DNA from: Vitreoscilla sp.
GTDB taxonomy: Bacteria > Pseudomonadota > Gammaproteobacteria > Burkholderiales > Burkholderiaceae
Direction of reading: 5' to 3'
Length of the DNA: 5,780 bases
Assembly: GCA_014378125.1 (NCBI GenBank)
Contig: JACMOG010000310.1
Location: 1-5,780, forward strand
Shown here: piece by piece, positions 1 to 5,780 of the stretch
Numbering within the stretch: position 1 is the first letter of the stretch
Layout of the letters: each line of letters opens with the position of its first letter
Translations under genes and position numbers: made by a program
The notes under the pieces: generated by a model
Told to the model about the DNA's origin: nothing
Database searches by the model: none
The model's input: the letters and a program-made list of their open reading frames with translations, nothing else

Positions 1-1616
1 ATGCGCAGAAAATCATCGATGCGGCGCGCACTGCACATGCCCGTGGGGCGCGGCTGCTGGTTACGCCCGAGCTCTCGATTTGCGGCTACGCGGCCGAAGA
101 TTTGTTCTTGCGCCCTGCCTTCACCGTCGCCTGTGATGATGCCGTGAAAACAGTGGCCCGCGAACTCGCCGGGTTAAAAGGCCTGCACGGGGTGGTCGGT
201 CACCCCCAGGGCGGGGACGACCGGACCAAATCGGTGGCGGTGCAGCACCGCTTCAACGCTGCCAGTGTCTTCTGCGAAGGCCAGCTGGTGGCCTCCCACA
301 TCAAGCGCGAACTACCCAACTACCAGGTGTTTGACGAGCGCCGGTATTTCATGCCCGGGCAGGGCGGGTGCGTGTTTGCGGTAGAGGGCGTGCAGGTGGG
401 CCTGCTGATTTGTGAAGATGCCTGGTTTGACGCGCCCGCGCGTGCCGCCAAAGCGGCCGGGGCCGAGCTGCTCGCCGTCATTAACGCCTCGCCCTTTCAC
501 ATGGGCAAAGGCGGCGAACGGGTGCTGCGTATGGCCGACCGCGCCCGCAGCGTGGCGCTGCCGCTGGTGTATGCGCACATCGTGGGCGGGCAGGACGAGG
601 TGGTGTTTGACGGCGGTTCGTTTTGCGTCAATGCCGACGGTGGTTTAAGCGGCCGCGCTCCCAGTTTTAAAGAAAATCTGTTCTTTGTGCAGGTAGTACC
701 TGCGCAAGCAGCTATTGAATTAGTAGCAACTATTGAACCCGAACGCAGCCTGCATGCCGAGCTATGGGATGCCCTGGTGCTGGGTCTGCGCGATTACGTG
801 GACAAAAATCGCTTCCCTGGCGTGCTGCTGGGTCTGTCGGGCGGTATTGACTCGGCCCTGGTGCTGGCGATTGCGGTGGACGCGCTGGGTAAGGACCGGG
901 TGCGCACGGTGATGATGCCATCTCCCTTTACCGCCGATATTTCCTGGATCGACGCGCGCGACATGGCCGCACGCGTGGGCGTGCGCTACGACGAGATCGC
1001 CATCGCCCCGATGTTCGACGCGTCCCGCGGGGCGCTGGCCGGCCAGTTCGCCGGCCTGGCCGAGGACACCACCGAGGAGAACATCCAGGCCCGCGTGCGC
1101 GGCACGCTGCTGATGGCGCTGTCCAACAAGACCGGCGCCATCGTGCTGACCACCGGCAACAAGAGCGAGATGGCCACGGGCTACTGCACGCTGTACGGCG
1201 ACATGGCCGGCGGCTTCGCGGTGATCAAGGACGTGGCCAAGACGCTGGTCTACCGGCTGGCCGAGTGGAAGAACCGCCAGTCCACGGTGCGCGCGGACGG
1301 CAGCATCGGGCCCGTCATTCCCGAGCGCATCATCACGCGCCCGCCGTCGGCCGAGCTGCGTCCCGACCAGACCGACCAGGACAGCCTGCCGCCCTACGAG
1401 GTGCTGGACGCGATCCTGGCCGCCTACATGGAGGAGGACGTGTCCATCGACGACATCGTGGCCGCCGGCTTCGAACGCACCGATGTGGAGCGCGTGACGC
1501 GCCACATCAAGATCATCGAGTACAAGCGGCGGCAGTCGCCGGTGGGCATCCGCATCACGCACCGGGGCTTCGGGCGCGACTGGCGCTACCCCATCACATC
1601 GCGCTTCCGTGCTTAA
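1..1616 (+). CDS. nadE: Glutamine-dependent NAD+ synthetase (5'-truncated by window edge)
   Basis: Two-domain cytoplasmic enzyme that amidates nicotinic acid adenine dinucleotide to NAD+ using ATP and ammonia released from glutamine. The frame is open from base 3 and ends with TAA; 537 residues are visible and about 20 N-terminal ones are missing, judged from the usual length of 540-560. The N-terminal half is a nitrilase-fold glutaminase: the Glu-Lys-Cys triad is seen as E23 (TPELSICGY), K101 (KRELPNY) and C137 (LLICEDAWF), in visible-residue numbering. The C-terminal half is the ATP-pyrophosphatase synthetase domain, with the SGGIDS P-loop at 279-284, then TTGNKSEMATGYCTLYGD and a C-terminal RFRA. 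No frameshift or internal stop is present. Codon use is odd: the part before about base 950 is much richer in A/T third positions than the part after it. It lies 45 bp upstream of glnB with no terminator visible between them. Identity is very secure. Confidence 0.96.
   Translation, partial: AQKIIDAARTAHARGARLLVTPELSICGYAAEDLFLRPAFTVACDDAVKTVARELAGLKGLHGVVGHPQGGDDRTKSVAVQHRFNAASVFCEGQLVASHIKRELPNYQVFDERRYFMPGQGGCVFAVEGVQVGLLICEDAWFDAPARAAKAAGAELLAVINASPFHMGKGGERVLRMADRARSVALPLVYAHIVGGQDEVVFDGGSFCVNADGGLSGRAPSFKENLFFVQVVPAQAAIELVATIEPERSLHAELWDALVLGLRDYVDKNRFPGVLLGLSGGIDSALVLAIAVDALGKDRVRTVMMPSPFTADISWIDARDMAARVGVRYDEIAIAPMFDASRGALAGQFAGLAEDTTEENIQARVRGTLLMALSNKTGAIVLTTGNKSEMATGYCTLYGDMAGGFAVIKDVAKTLVYRLAEWKNRQSTVRADGSIGPVIPERIITRPPSAELRPDQTDQDSLPPYEVLDAILAAYMEEDVSIDDIVAAGFERTDVERVTRHIKIIEYKRRQSPVGIRITHRGFGRDWRYPITSRFRA
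702..727. repeat. AT-rich imperfect palindrome inside nadE (possible dispersed repeat remnant)
   Basis: Within the linker between the two NadE domains the sequence turns locally AT-rich. Bases 711-727 (GCTATTGAATTAGTAGC) form an imperfect inverted repeat: four outer pairs GCTA/TAGC, then T-G, T-A and G-T pairs around a 3-nt loop. It follows CGCAAGCA. The wording resembles a short AGCTATT-type palindromic repeat that I recall as scattered through Comamonadaceae genomes, but that is memory and not a search result. It stays in frame and encodes a non-conserved linker (about AQAAIELVAT). Chance is a real alternative. Confidence 0.35.
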
Positions 1617-2000
<384 letters not shown>

Positions 2001-2007
2001 CGGCGCG

Positions 2008-2025
2008 CCCGGTGCTCACACCGGG
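2008..2025. terminator. Convergent hairpin, candidate bidirectional terminator
   Basis: A perfect 7-bp inverted repeat, CCCGGTG and CACCGGG, with a 4-nt loop lies 7 bp past the glnB stop, in the convergent junction, and overlaps the stop codon of the opposing LOG remnant. There is only a short TTGAAGTT on the plus side and no T-run on the minus side, so it is not a canonical intrinsic terminator. Its position between convergent genes is the main support. Confidence 0.5.
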
Positions 2026-2381
2026 TTGAAGTTCGCTGGCCCGGCCGGGGCGTTCCCGGCCTCGTCTCGCAGCGTCTGCAGCAGCCGCTCGGGGTCGGTA
2101 TCCACGCGCAGCCGGTTCACCTGGCGCGCATCCACGAAGCCGGCCTCTTGCGTGTGCGCGAGCAGCTCCAGCAGCGGGCGGTAGAAGCCGGCGGTGTCCA
2201 GCATCCCCACGGGGTGCGAGTGATAGCCGAGCTGCTGCCACGGCCACACCTCGAACAGCTCTTCCAGCGTGCCCAGGCCGCCCGGCAACGCCACGAAGGC
2301 ATCGGCGGCCTCGCCGGCGGCCAGCGTGGCGTCGCCCACCTCGCCCATCAGGCCGGCGTGGCCACCGCCTTAGACCAGGCG
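2016..2381 (-). pseudogene. LOG family protein remnant (cytokinin riboside 5'-monophosphate phosphoribohydrolase-like)
   Basis: LOG-family (TIGR00730) Rossmann-fold enzymes cleave nucleoside 5'-monophosphates to base and ribose phosphate. Seen: the family motif [12 protein letters not shown], except that the Tyr codon is TAA (2370-2372); then [28 protein letters not shown], with the PGGxGTxxE active-site motif, and a typical C-terminal half ending FNPV. Three defects are visible. The TAA breaks the Rossmann motif. No LOG-like sequence precedes RLV, although about 35-40 residues are expected, and the RDD stop lies only ~27 bp away. LAAG runs straight into EAADAF, skipping about 35-38 residues that in relatives include the MHxRK segment with the catalytic Arg. 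A 110-codon ATG frame remains from 2348, but it lacks key parts and is probably inactive. Family identity is strong; pseudogene status depends on the sequence being accurate. Confidence 0.82.
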
Positions 2382-2407
2382 ATTGTCGCCCGGCCAAGAC
2401 GCAGGGC

Positions 2408-2968
2408 CTAGTCGGCGAGTCGCGCCGGCGGCTTGTAGCCGACGATGGCGGTGTCGCACAGCGCGTCGTGCCAGAACTGGCGGCGCGGGTGCAGCCGGGC
2501 GCTGAGGGCGTACAGCACGATCCAGCCGCCCATCAGGCCGAAGATGGCGACCGCGCTGGGCAACTGCAGCGCGCTGGCGAGCGCGAGCGGCGGCAGGAAC
2601 CACACGTACGACGCCAGGTAGCGCGCCAGCGCGCGGCGCGGGCTGAGCGGCAGGCCGCGGTCGGTGAGCAGGCGCAGATGCCACGTCTTCATGGCCAGCG
2701 TCTGGCCGGCCTGCGTCCACAGCCCGATGAAGTACACGCCCAGCACGAAGAAGCAGACGGCGATGAGGCCGGTGCGCTACTCGATGCCGCTGGTCTGGTG
2801 CACGGCGATGCCGTAGACGAGCGCCGCGAAGGCCAGCACGCCGAACAGCAGCACGCCTTCGTAGAGGAAGGCGGCCATGCGGCGCACGAGCGGCGCGGCG
2901 ACGAGCCGCTGCGAGGACGGCGCGGCCGGATCGGCGCGCACGGGATCGGCCGTGGCCGGCGAATTCAT
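2408..2968 (-). pseudogene. RDD family membrane protein, interrupted by in-frame TAG
   Basis: RDD proteins are small polytopic inner-membrane proteins, mostly of unknown function. The frame starts at ATG 2968, overlapping the DUF3106 stop as ATGA, and runs 186 codons to TAG at 2408-2410. Seen: a short Pro/Ala-rich N-terminus; RRMAAFLYE at about 29-37 leading into a first hydrophobic segment (about 38-56); a second (about 66-82); GQTLAMKTWHLRLL, the family's conserved cytoplasmic loop; a third (about 118-145); and the C-terminal FWHDALCDTAIVGY motif with both Asp. A TAG at 2777-2779 (codon 64, GIE*RTGL) cuts the frame between the first two membrane segments. Sequence on both sides is the same frame and fits the family, so one base change, most simply CAG to TAG, explains it. 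If real, only the first 63 residues are made unless translation restarts, for example at GTG 2746. Confidence 0.85.
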
Positions 2969-3810
2969 CGGTGGACGGCAGCGGGCGCGGAGGCGCCGGC
3001 GCTCGCCGCGGCCACCGTGGTGTGCTTGGGCAGCAGCGTGGTGCGGTCGACCGAGTTCGGGCCGGCGGAGACCTTCAGCCCGCCGTCGCGCGGGTGGGCC
3101 GGCGGGGTGGCGCGGCGGTTCAGCAGCGTGGTGGTGATGCCCGGGCGCTGCGAGGCGCCGGCCGGGGCGGATCCGGAGGGGCTGCGCGCCTGCGCGGCCG
3201 AGCTGATGAGATTGTTCTTGGGCTGAACGCTGTCCAGCGGCGGCGGCGCGCGGCGACGTACGACGGCCACGCTGGCGGAAGCGGGGCTGGCCGGCGTGGC
3301 CACGCGCTTGGCGGCCAGTTCGCGCTTCTTTTCCTCGGGCAGCGCCTGGTAGGCCTTCCAGCGGGCCTCGCGCTCTTCCTTGGACAGGCCGCGCGTCTCC
3401 TGGAAGTTCATGCGCGCCTGCGTGCGCTGGGCCACGGTCATGCGCGACCATTCGCCCATGCGCTGGTTGGCGCGCTGCTGCTCCTCGGGCCCCATCTTCG
3501 GGTAGCGGCCGGCCACGTCGATCCAGCGTTCCTTGCTGCGCGCGTCGAGGCCGTTCCAGTCGTTGGACAGCGGCGCCAGCACCTTGCGATGGGCGGCGCT
3601 CAGGTCAGCCCAGCGCGGGCCGCCGACGTCGGGCCTGGCCGTGGCAGCGGACGCGGACGTGGCGAGCGGCGTGGTCGACGGGCCGGAGTACTCGGCCTGG
3701 GCGGCCAGCGCCGTGGACGCGCAAATGCCCGTGGCCGCCACCATGGCCGCGGCGGCGAGCGATTGCAGGAGGCGAGGAAACGGGGAACGCGACAAGAATC
3801 CCTCCGTCAT
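2965..3810 (-). CDS. DUF3106 domain protein, exported
   Basis: The product has 281 residues; function is unknown. ATG 3810 is chosen over a longer upstream reading because it overlaps the DUF3619 stop as ATGA and starts a clear signal peptide: MTEGFLSRSPFPR, then a hydrophobic stretch at about 14-36 ending ASTALA, with likely cleavage near residue 36-39. Residues about 66-168 form the conserved core of repeated Trp/Arg/Met-rich helices, with RWADLSAAHRKVLAPL, RSKERWIDVAGRYPKM, RMGEWSRMTVAQRTQARMNF and RWKAYQALPEEKKREL. This pattern is typical of DUF3106 and faintly recalls CpxP/Spy-type periplasmic helical proteins. Residues about 170-281 are low-complexity Ala/Pro/Ser/Arg and probably disordered. 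It lies between the DUF3619 and RDD genes, with 4-bp overlaps on both sides. A periplasmic location is inferred from the signal peptide. Confidence 0.85.
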   Translation of the reverse strand: MTEGFLSRSPFPRLLQSLAAAAMVAATGICASTALAAQAEYSGPSTTPLATSASAATARPDVGGPRWADLSAAHRKVLAPLSNDWNGLDARSKERWIDVAGRYPKMGPEEQQRANQRMGEWSRMTVAQRTQARMNFQETRGLSKEEREARWKAYQALPEEKKRELAAKRVATPASPASASVAVVRRRAPPPLDSVQPKNNLISSAAQARSPSGSAPAGASQRPGITTTLLNRRATPPAHPRDGGLKVSAGPNSVDRTTLLPKHTTVAAASAGASAPAAVHR

Positions 3811-4253
3811 TCCCGCGTGGTCTTGAGGTACTCCGCAAAGCCCGGATCGGTGTACGCGGCCGGCGGCAGGTCGTCGGACAGCAGCGCGGCATCCACCTCG
3901 GCGACGGCGGCGATCTGGTCGCGGTCGTGCACGTGGGCGATGCCCATCAGGCCGAACACCAGCAGGGCCAGCGGCATGGCCGAACCCAGCTTCACCCACC
4001 AGCCGAGGTGGCTGGCCAGCGTGGCCGAGCCGCCGCGGCCCACCACCACCGCGGCGGGCGCGGTGGCCTGGCGGCGGGCGGCCTGGGCCCGGGTAAGGGC
4101 CTGTTCGCGGGCGAAACGCAGGCGTTCCGTGATGTCGGGCGCCGTGGACATGGCGCGTTCGCCCAGCATCGAAGCGACTCGCACGCCGAAGCGTGCCTCC
4201 AGGCCGTCGCGGTCGGGCACGGGGGAGTAGGTCGATTTCGTGTGGTTGTTCAT
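3807..4253 (-). CDS. DUF3619 single-pass membrane protein, candidate anti-sigma-type partner
   Basis: The product has 148 residues. ATG 4253 overlaps the sigma-factor stop (TGA 4250-4252) as ATGA, which fixes the start. Seen: a polar, Arg-rich N-terminal half (about 1-80, with GLEARFGVRVASMLGERA and TERLRFAREQAL), one hydrophobic segment at about 88-107 (KLGSAMPLALLVFGLMGIAHV), and an acidic C-terminal tail with DAALLSDDLPPAAYTDPGFAEYLK, the most conserved part of DUF3619 as I recall it. A gene overlapping the 3' end of an ECF sigma gene and encoding one membrane segment occupies the place where anti-sigma factors are usually found. The role is inferred from position only; no zinc-binding HxxxCxxC or other anti-sigma motif is visible. 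Confidence 0.85.
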   Translation of the reverse strand: MNNHTKSTYSPVPDRDGLEARFGVRVASMLGERAMSTAPDITERLRFAREQALTRAQAARRQATAPAAVVVGRGGSATLASHLGWWVKLGSAMPLALLVFGLMGIAHVHDRDQIAAVAEVDAALLSDDLPPAAYTDPGFAEYLKTTRE

Positions 4254-4819
4254 GGTGCGATTCCCTTGGCTTTCAACGCCTTGGCCAGCGCGTGGACGGC
4301 GCGGGAGCAGTGCGTCTTGACGCTGCCTTCCGAGCATCCCATCACGGATGCGGTCTCGGCAACGTCCAGTTCCTCCCAGTAACGCAGCAGGAAGGCTTCG
4401 CGTTGACGCGCGGGAAGCTCACCGACCTGTTGTCCAATCAAATGAAGGATTTGATCCCGCGATACGGAATCAGATGCACTTTCGGTGCCAACGTTCCCTT
4501 CGATGCCATCCAGCATCTCCAGGATGTCGAACTCGCCGTCCTCGTCGCTGCCTCCGCCGAAGTCCGAAAAGTTGTGGACGACCGCGTTGCGCACCTTCTG
4601 GCGCCGGAACCAGTCCATCGTGGGGTTGGAAAGGATGCGCTGGAACAACAGCGGCAGCTCGGCAGCCGGCCGGTCGATGTACTTCTCGGCCAGGCGGATC
4701 ATCGAATCCTGCACGATGTCCAACGCGGCGTCGTCGTCGCGCACGGCGAAGGCCGTGCGCTTGAACGCGCGTTTCTCGACACTCTTGAGGAAGTCTGAAA
4801 GTTCTTTGTCGGTGGCCAA
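4250..4819 (-). CDS. ECF-type RNA polymerase sigma factor (sigma-70 family)
   Basis: Cytoplasmic sigma factor that directs RNA polymerase to alternative promoters. With the TTG start at 4819 it has 189 residues. Region 2 spans about 10-78, with DDDAALDIVQDSMIRLAEKY and LFQRILSNPTMDWFRRQKVRN (core binding and -10 recognition). An acidic linker (about 84-120) follows, then region 4 at about 133-182, with LPARQREAFLLRYWEELDVAETASVMGCSEGSVKTHCSRA, a clear helix-turn-helix. TTG 4819 is preferred because relatives, as I recall them, begin MAT.KELSDFLKSVEKRAF; the 29 extra residues read from ATG 4906 are Arg-rich and unlike the family. However, no Shine-Dalgarno sequence precedes the TTG, so the start is uncertain. 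It heads the ATGA-coupled run to the RDD gene and is divergent from ilvB. Identity as an ECF sigma is secure; its regulon is unknown. Confidence 0.9.
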   Translation of the reverse strand: MATDKELSDFLKSVEKRAFKRTAFAVRDDDAALDIVQDSMIRLAEKYIDRPAAELPLLFQRILSNPTMDWFRRQKVRNAVVHNFSDFGGGSDEDGEFDILEMLDGIEGNVGTESASDSVSRDQILHLIGQQVGELPARQREAFLLRYWEELDVAETASVMGCSEGSVKTHCSRAVHALAKALKAKGIAP

Positions 4820-4865
4820 GGTGGGGGCTGAACGCGGCGGCGCGCCCAGTCTGATGACGCGGCGG

Positions 4866-4871
4866 ATTATG
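4866..4871 (-). promoter_or_regulatory. Possible -10 element for the sigma-factor operon
   Basis: On the minus strand CATAAT, preceded by GGTGA, lies about 47 bp upstream of the TTG start at 4819. The region at the usual -35 distance does not resemble TTGACA. If used, transcription would start downstream of ATG 4906 and so support the shorter protein. Only the hexamer is seen; the assignment is weak. Confidence 0.25.
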
Positions 4872-4917
4872 TCACCGCGGCGTGAAAGTTTGCTGGCGGG
4901 CAACATGCGCCATGCGA

Positions 4918-4934
4918 CTTCGCGATCCGCGAAG
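4918..4934. promoter_or_regulatory. Perfect inverted repeat in the divergent intergenic region
   Basis: CTTCGCG and CGCGAAG form perfect 7-bp arms around ATC (17 bp in all). It lies about 100 bp upstream of the sigma-factor start and 175 bp upstream of the ilvB start. A symmetric dimeric-regulator operator is the simplest reading. It could also fold as a hairpin, but no T-run follows on either strand. The regulator cannot be named. Confidence 0.4.
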
Positions 4935-5108
4935 GCTCAGTTGAGCACGGATCGTGTGCACTTGGCGAGCGTAAGTGGGTTGTTCAGTGCAATAATGGTG
5001 CCTCGCACAAATGCGAACCGGTCCGAAAGCCGACCCGAAAGCGGGCACCGGCAGTCTTCGATCTACAGGTTCTGAATCCGCCTCACGAGGGCGAGAAGAG
5101 GAGCACCA
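4935..5108 (+). promoter_or_regulatory. Promoter/leader region of acetolactate synthase gene with three hairpins
   Basis: With the inverted repeat and -10 candidate listed separately, this describes the 289-bp gene-free gap 4820-5108. An AATAAT at 4991-4996 could be a -10, but no good -35 sits at 16-18 bp. Downstream the RNA can fold: 5018-5021 CCGG pairs with 5048-5051 CCGG, enclosing two GAAAGC hairpins, one at 5021-5034 (GTC/GAC stem with a C-C mismatch) and one at 5034-5045 (CCCG-AAAG-CGGG). A third hairpin at 5079-5093 (CGCCT/GGGCG) lies just before AGGAG at 5099-5103, the ribosome binding site. A short frame through the leader has no run of Ile/Val/Leu codons, so classical peptide attenuation is not supported. 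Structure-based control of ilv expression is inference. Confidence 0.45.
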
Positions 5109-5780
5109 ATGGTTTTTCGTCAGAGAAATTCACAGAGGTTCCCAATGGAAATGTCCCACGCGGACGTGAAGCGCAACGCTTCCACGAGTCCGCAGAGTGC
5201 CACGCACTCTTCAAACCCCCCCTCGAATCCCGCCCAGGATCCCAACGGATCCGAGATCCTCGTGCGCTGCCTGCAGGCCGAGAACGTCAAGTACGTCTGG
5301 GGTTATCCCGGCGGCGCGGTGCTCTATATCTACGACGCGCTGTACAAGCAGCAGTCCACCCAGCACGTGCTGGTGCGCCACGAGCAGGGCGCGGTGCACG
5401 CCGCCGACGGCTACGCGCGCGCCACCGGCGAGGTGGGCGTCGCGCTGGTCACGTCCGGCCCGGGCGACACCAATGCCGTCACCGGCATCGCCACGGCGTA
5501 CATGGACTCCATCCCGATGGTCATCATCACGGGACAGGTCCCCACGCCGGCCATCGGCCTCGACGCATTCCAGGAGTGCGACACCGTCGGCATCACCCGC
5601 CCCATCGTCAAGCACAACTTCCTCGTCAAGGACGTGCGCGAGCTCGCCTCCACGTTGAAGAAGGCGTTCCACATCGCCCGCACCGGCCGGCCCGGCCCGG
5701 TGGTGGTGGACATCCACTAGGACGTCTCCCAGCACCCCGCGCCGTCCGCGTACCCCGACCACGTCGAGATGCGCTCGTAC
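5109..5780 (+). CDS. ilvB: Acetolactate synthase large subunit, N-terminal part, interrupted by in-frame TAG and cut by window edge
   Basis: Thiamine-diphosphate enzyme that condenses pyruvate with pyruvate or 2-oxobutyrate, the first common step of valine, leucine and isoleucine synthesis; it works with the small subunit IlvN/IlvH. Seen: [21 protein letters not shown], the catalytic Glu in [55 protein letters not shown] and [10 protein letters not shown]: the start of the ThDP-binding domain in correct order. A TAG at 5718-5720 stops the frame after 203 codons, where relatives read DIPKDV; beyond it the same frame continues [20 protein letters not shown], which fits the family. Thus AAG to TAG is the simplest explanation. 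ATG 5109 has AGGAG five bases upstream; ATG 5145 (MEMSHADV), with GAGG six bases upstream, is closer to where relatives start. Symbol ilvI is equally used. The C-terminal two thirds lie outside. If the stop is real, this copy is dead. Confidence 0.9.

Noticed and set aside
1..3. ATG at the first base as a gene start
   Set aside because: It is out of frame with nadE, whose frame is open from base 3 and already inside the glutaminase domain.
2370..2720. 116-codon minus-strand frame as the missing N-terminus of the LOG protein
   Set aside because: Only its last few codons (RLV) match LOG. The rest overlaps the RDD gene in another frame and reads as low-complexity Pro/Ala/Arg.
2971..4230. Long 419-codon plus-strand open frame opposite DUF3106/DUF3619
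   Set aside because: Arg/Gly/Ala-rich translation with no recognisable domain. It is antisense to genes with a signal peptide, conserved cores and ATGA overlaps, and long antisense frames are expected in GC-rich DNA.
4995..5075. 26-codon upstream reading frame in the ilvB leader as an attenuator peptide
   Set aside because: It contains only one Ile and one Val and no Leu, so it lacks a control-codon run. It has no ribosome binding site, and its ATG overlaps the only -10 candidate.
2370..5720. Stop-codon reassignment or amber readthrough as the explanation for the internal stops
   Set aside because: One internal stop is TAA and two are TAG, while TAA (nadE) and TAG (RDD, 2408-2410) also serve as natural ends at the expected family lengths, so neither codon is reassigned.

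Overview
The window is GC-rich bacterial chromosome of Betaproteobacteria/Burkholderiales type, most like Comamonadaceae. The grounds are the gene content (glutamine-dependent NadE, PII, an ECF sigma/DUF3619/DUF3106/RDD run next to acetolactate synthase), the strong G/C third-position bias, and protein wording recalled from that family. No database search was possible, so genus is not assigned. No CRISPR array, tRNA, rRNA, insertion sequence or phage gene was seen. I find no undescribed defence or mobile system: this is housekeeping DNA, and its interest lies in mosaicism and decay (or error).

Layout: (1) 1-2000, plus strand: the 3' end of nadE (its first ~20 codons lie outside the window), then glnB 45 bp downstream, probably one transcript. 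(2) 2001-2025: a short convergent junction with a perfect hairpin. (3) 2016-4819, minus strand, read right to left: ECF sigma factor, DUF3619 membrane protein, DUF3106 exported protein and RDD membrane protein, each joined to the next by a 4-bp ATGA overlap, followed by the remnant of a LOG-family gene. (4) 4820-5108: a divergent regulatory region with an inverted repeat and a hairpin-rich leader for the ilv gene. (5) 5109-5780, plus strand: the N-terminal third of acetolactate synthase large subunit, running off the window.

Function: nadE makes NAD+ using glutamine nitrogen and glnB encodes the nitrogen/2-oxoglutarate sensor PII, so the pair plausibly links NAD supply to nitrogen status. The overlapping minus-strand genes look like a translationally coupled sigma-factor operon with an envelope theme: a cytoplasmic sigma factor, a single-pass membrane protein in the usual anti-sigma position, an exported protein and a polytopic RDD protein. 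The last gene starts branched-chain amino acid synthesis.

Three of the eight genes carry in-frame stops inside conserved sequence (LOG, RDD, acetolactate synthase). The LOG gene also lacks its N-terminus and an internal block, and nadE changes codon usage abruptly near position 950. These features could reflect real decay and recombination, or a low-quality or chimeric assembly. The sequence alone cannot decide, but both readings are testable with reads.
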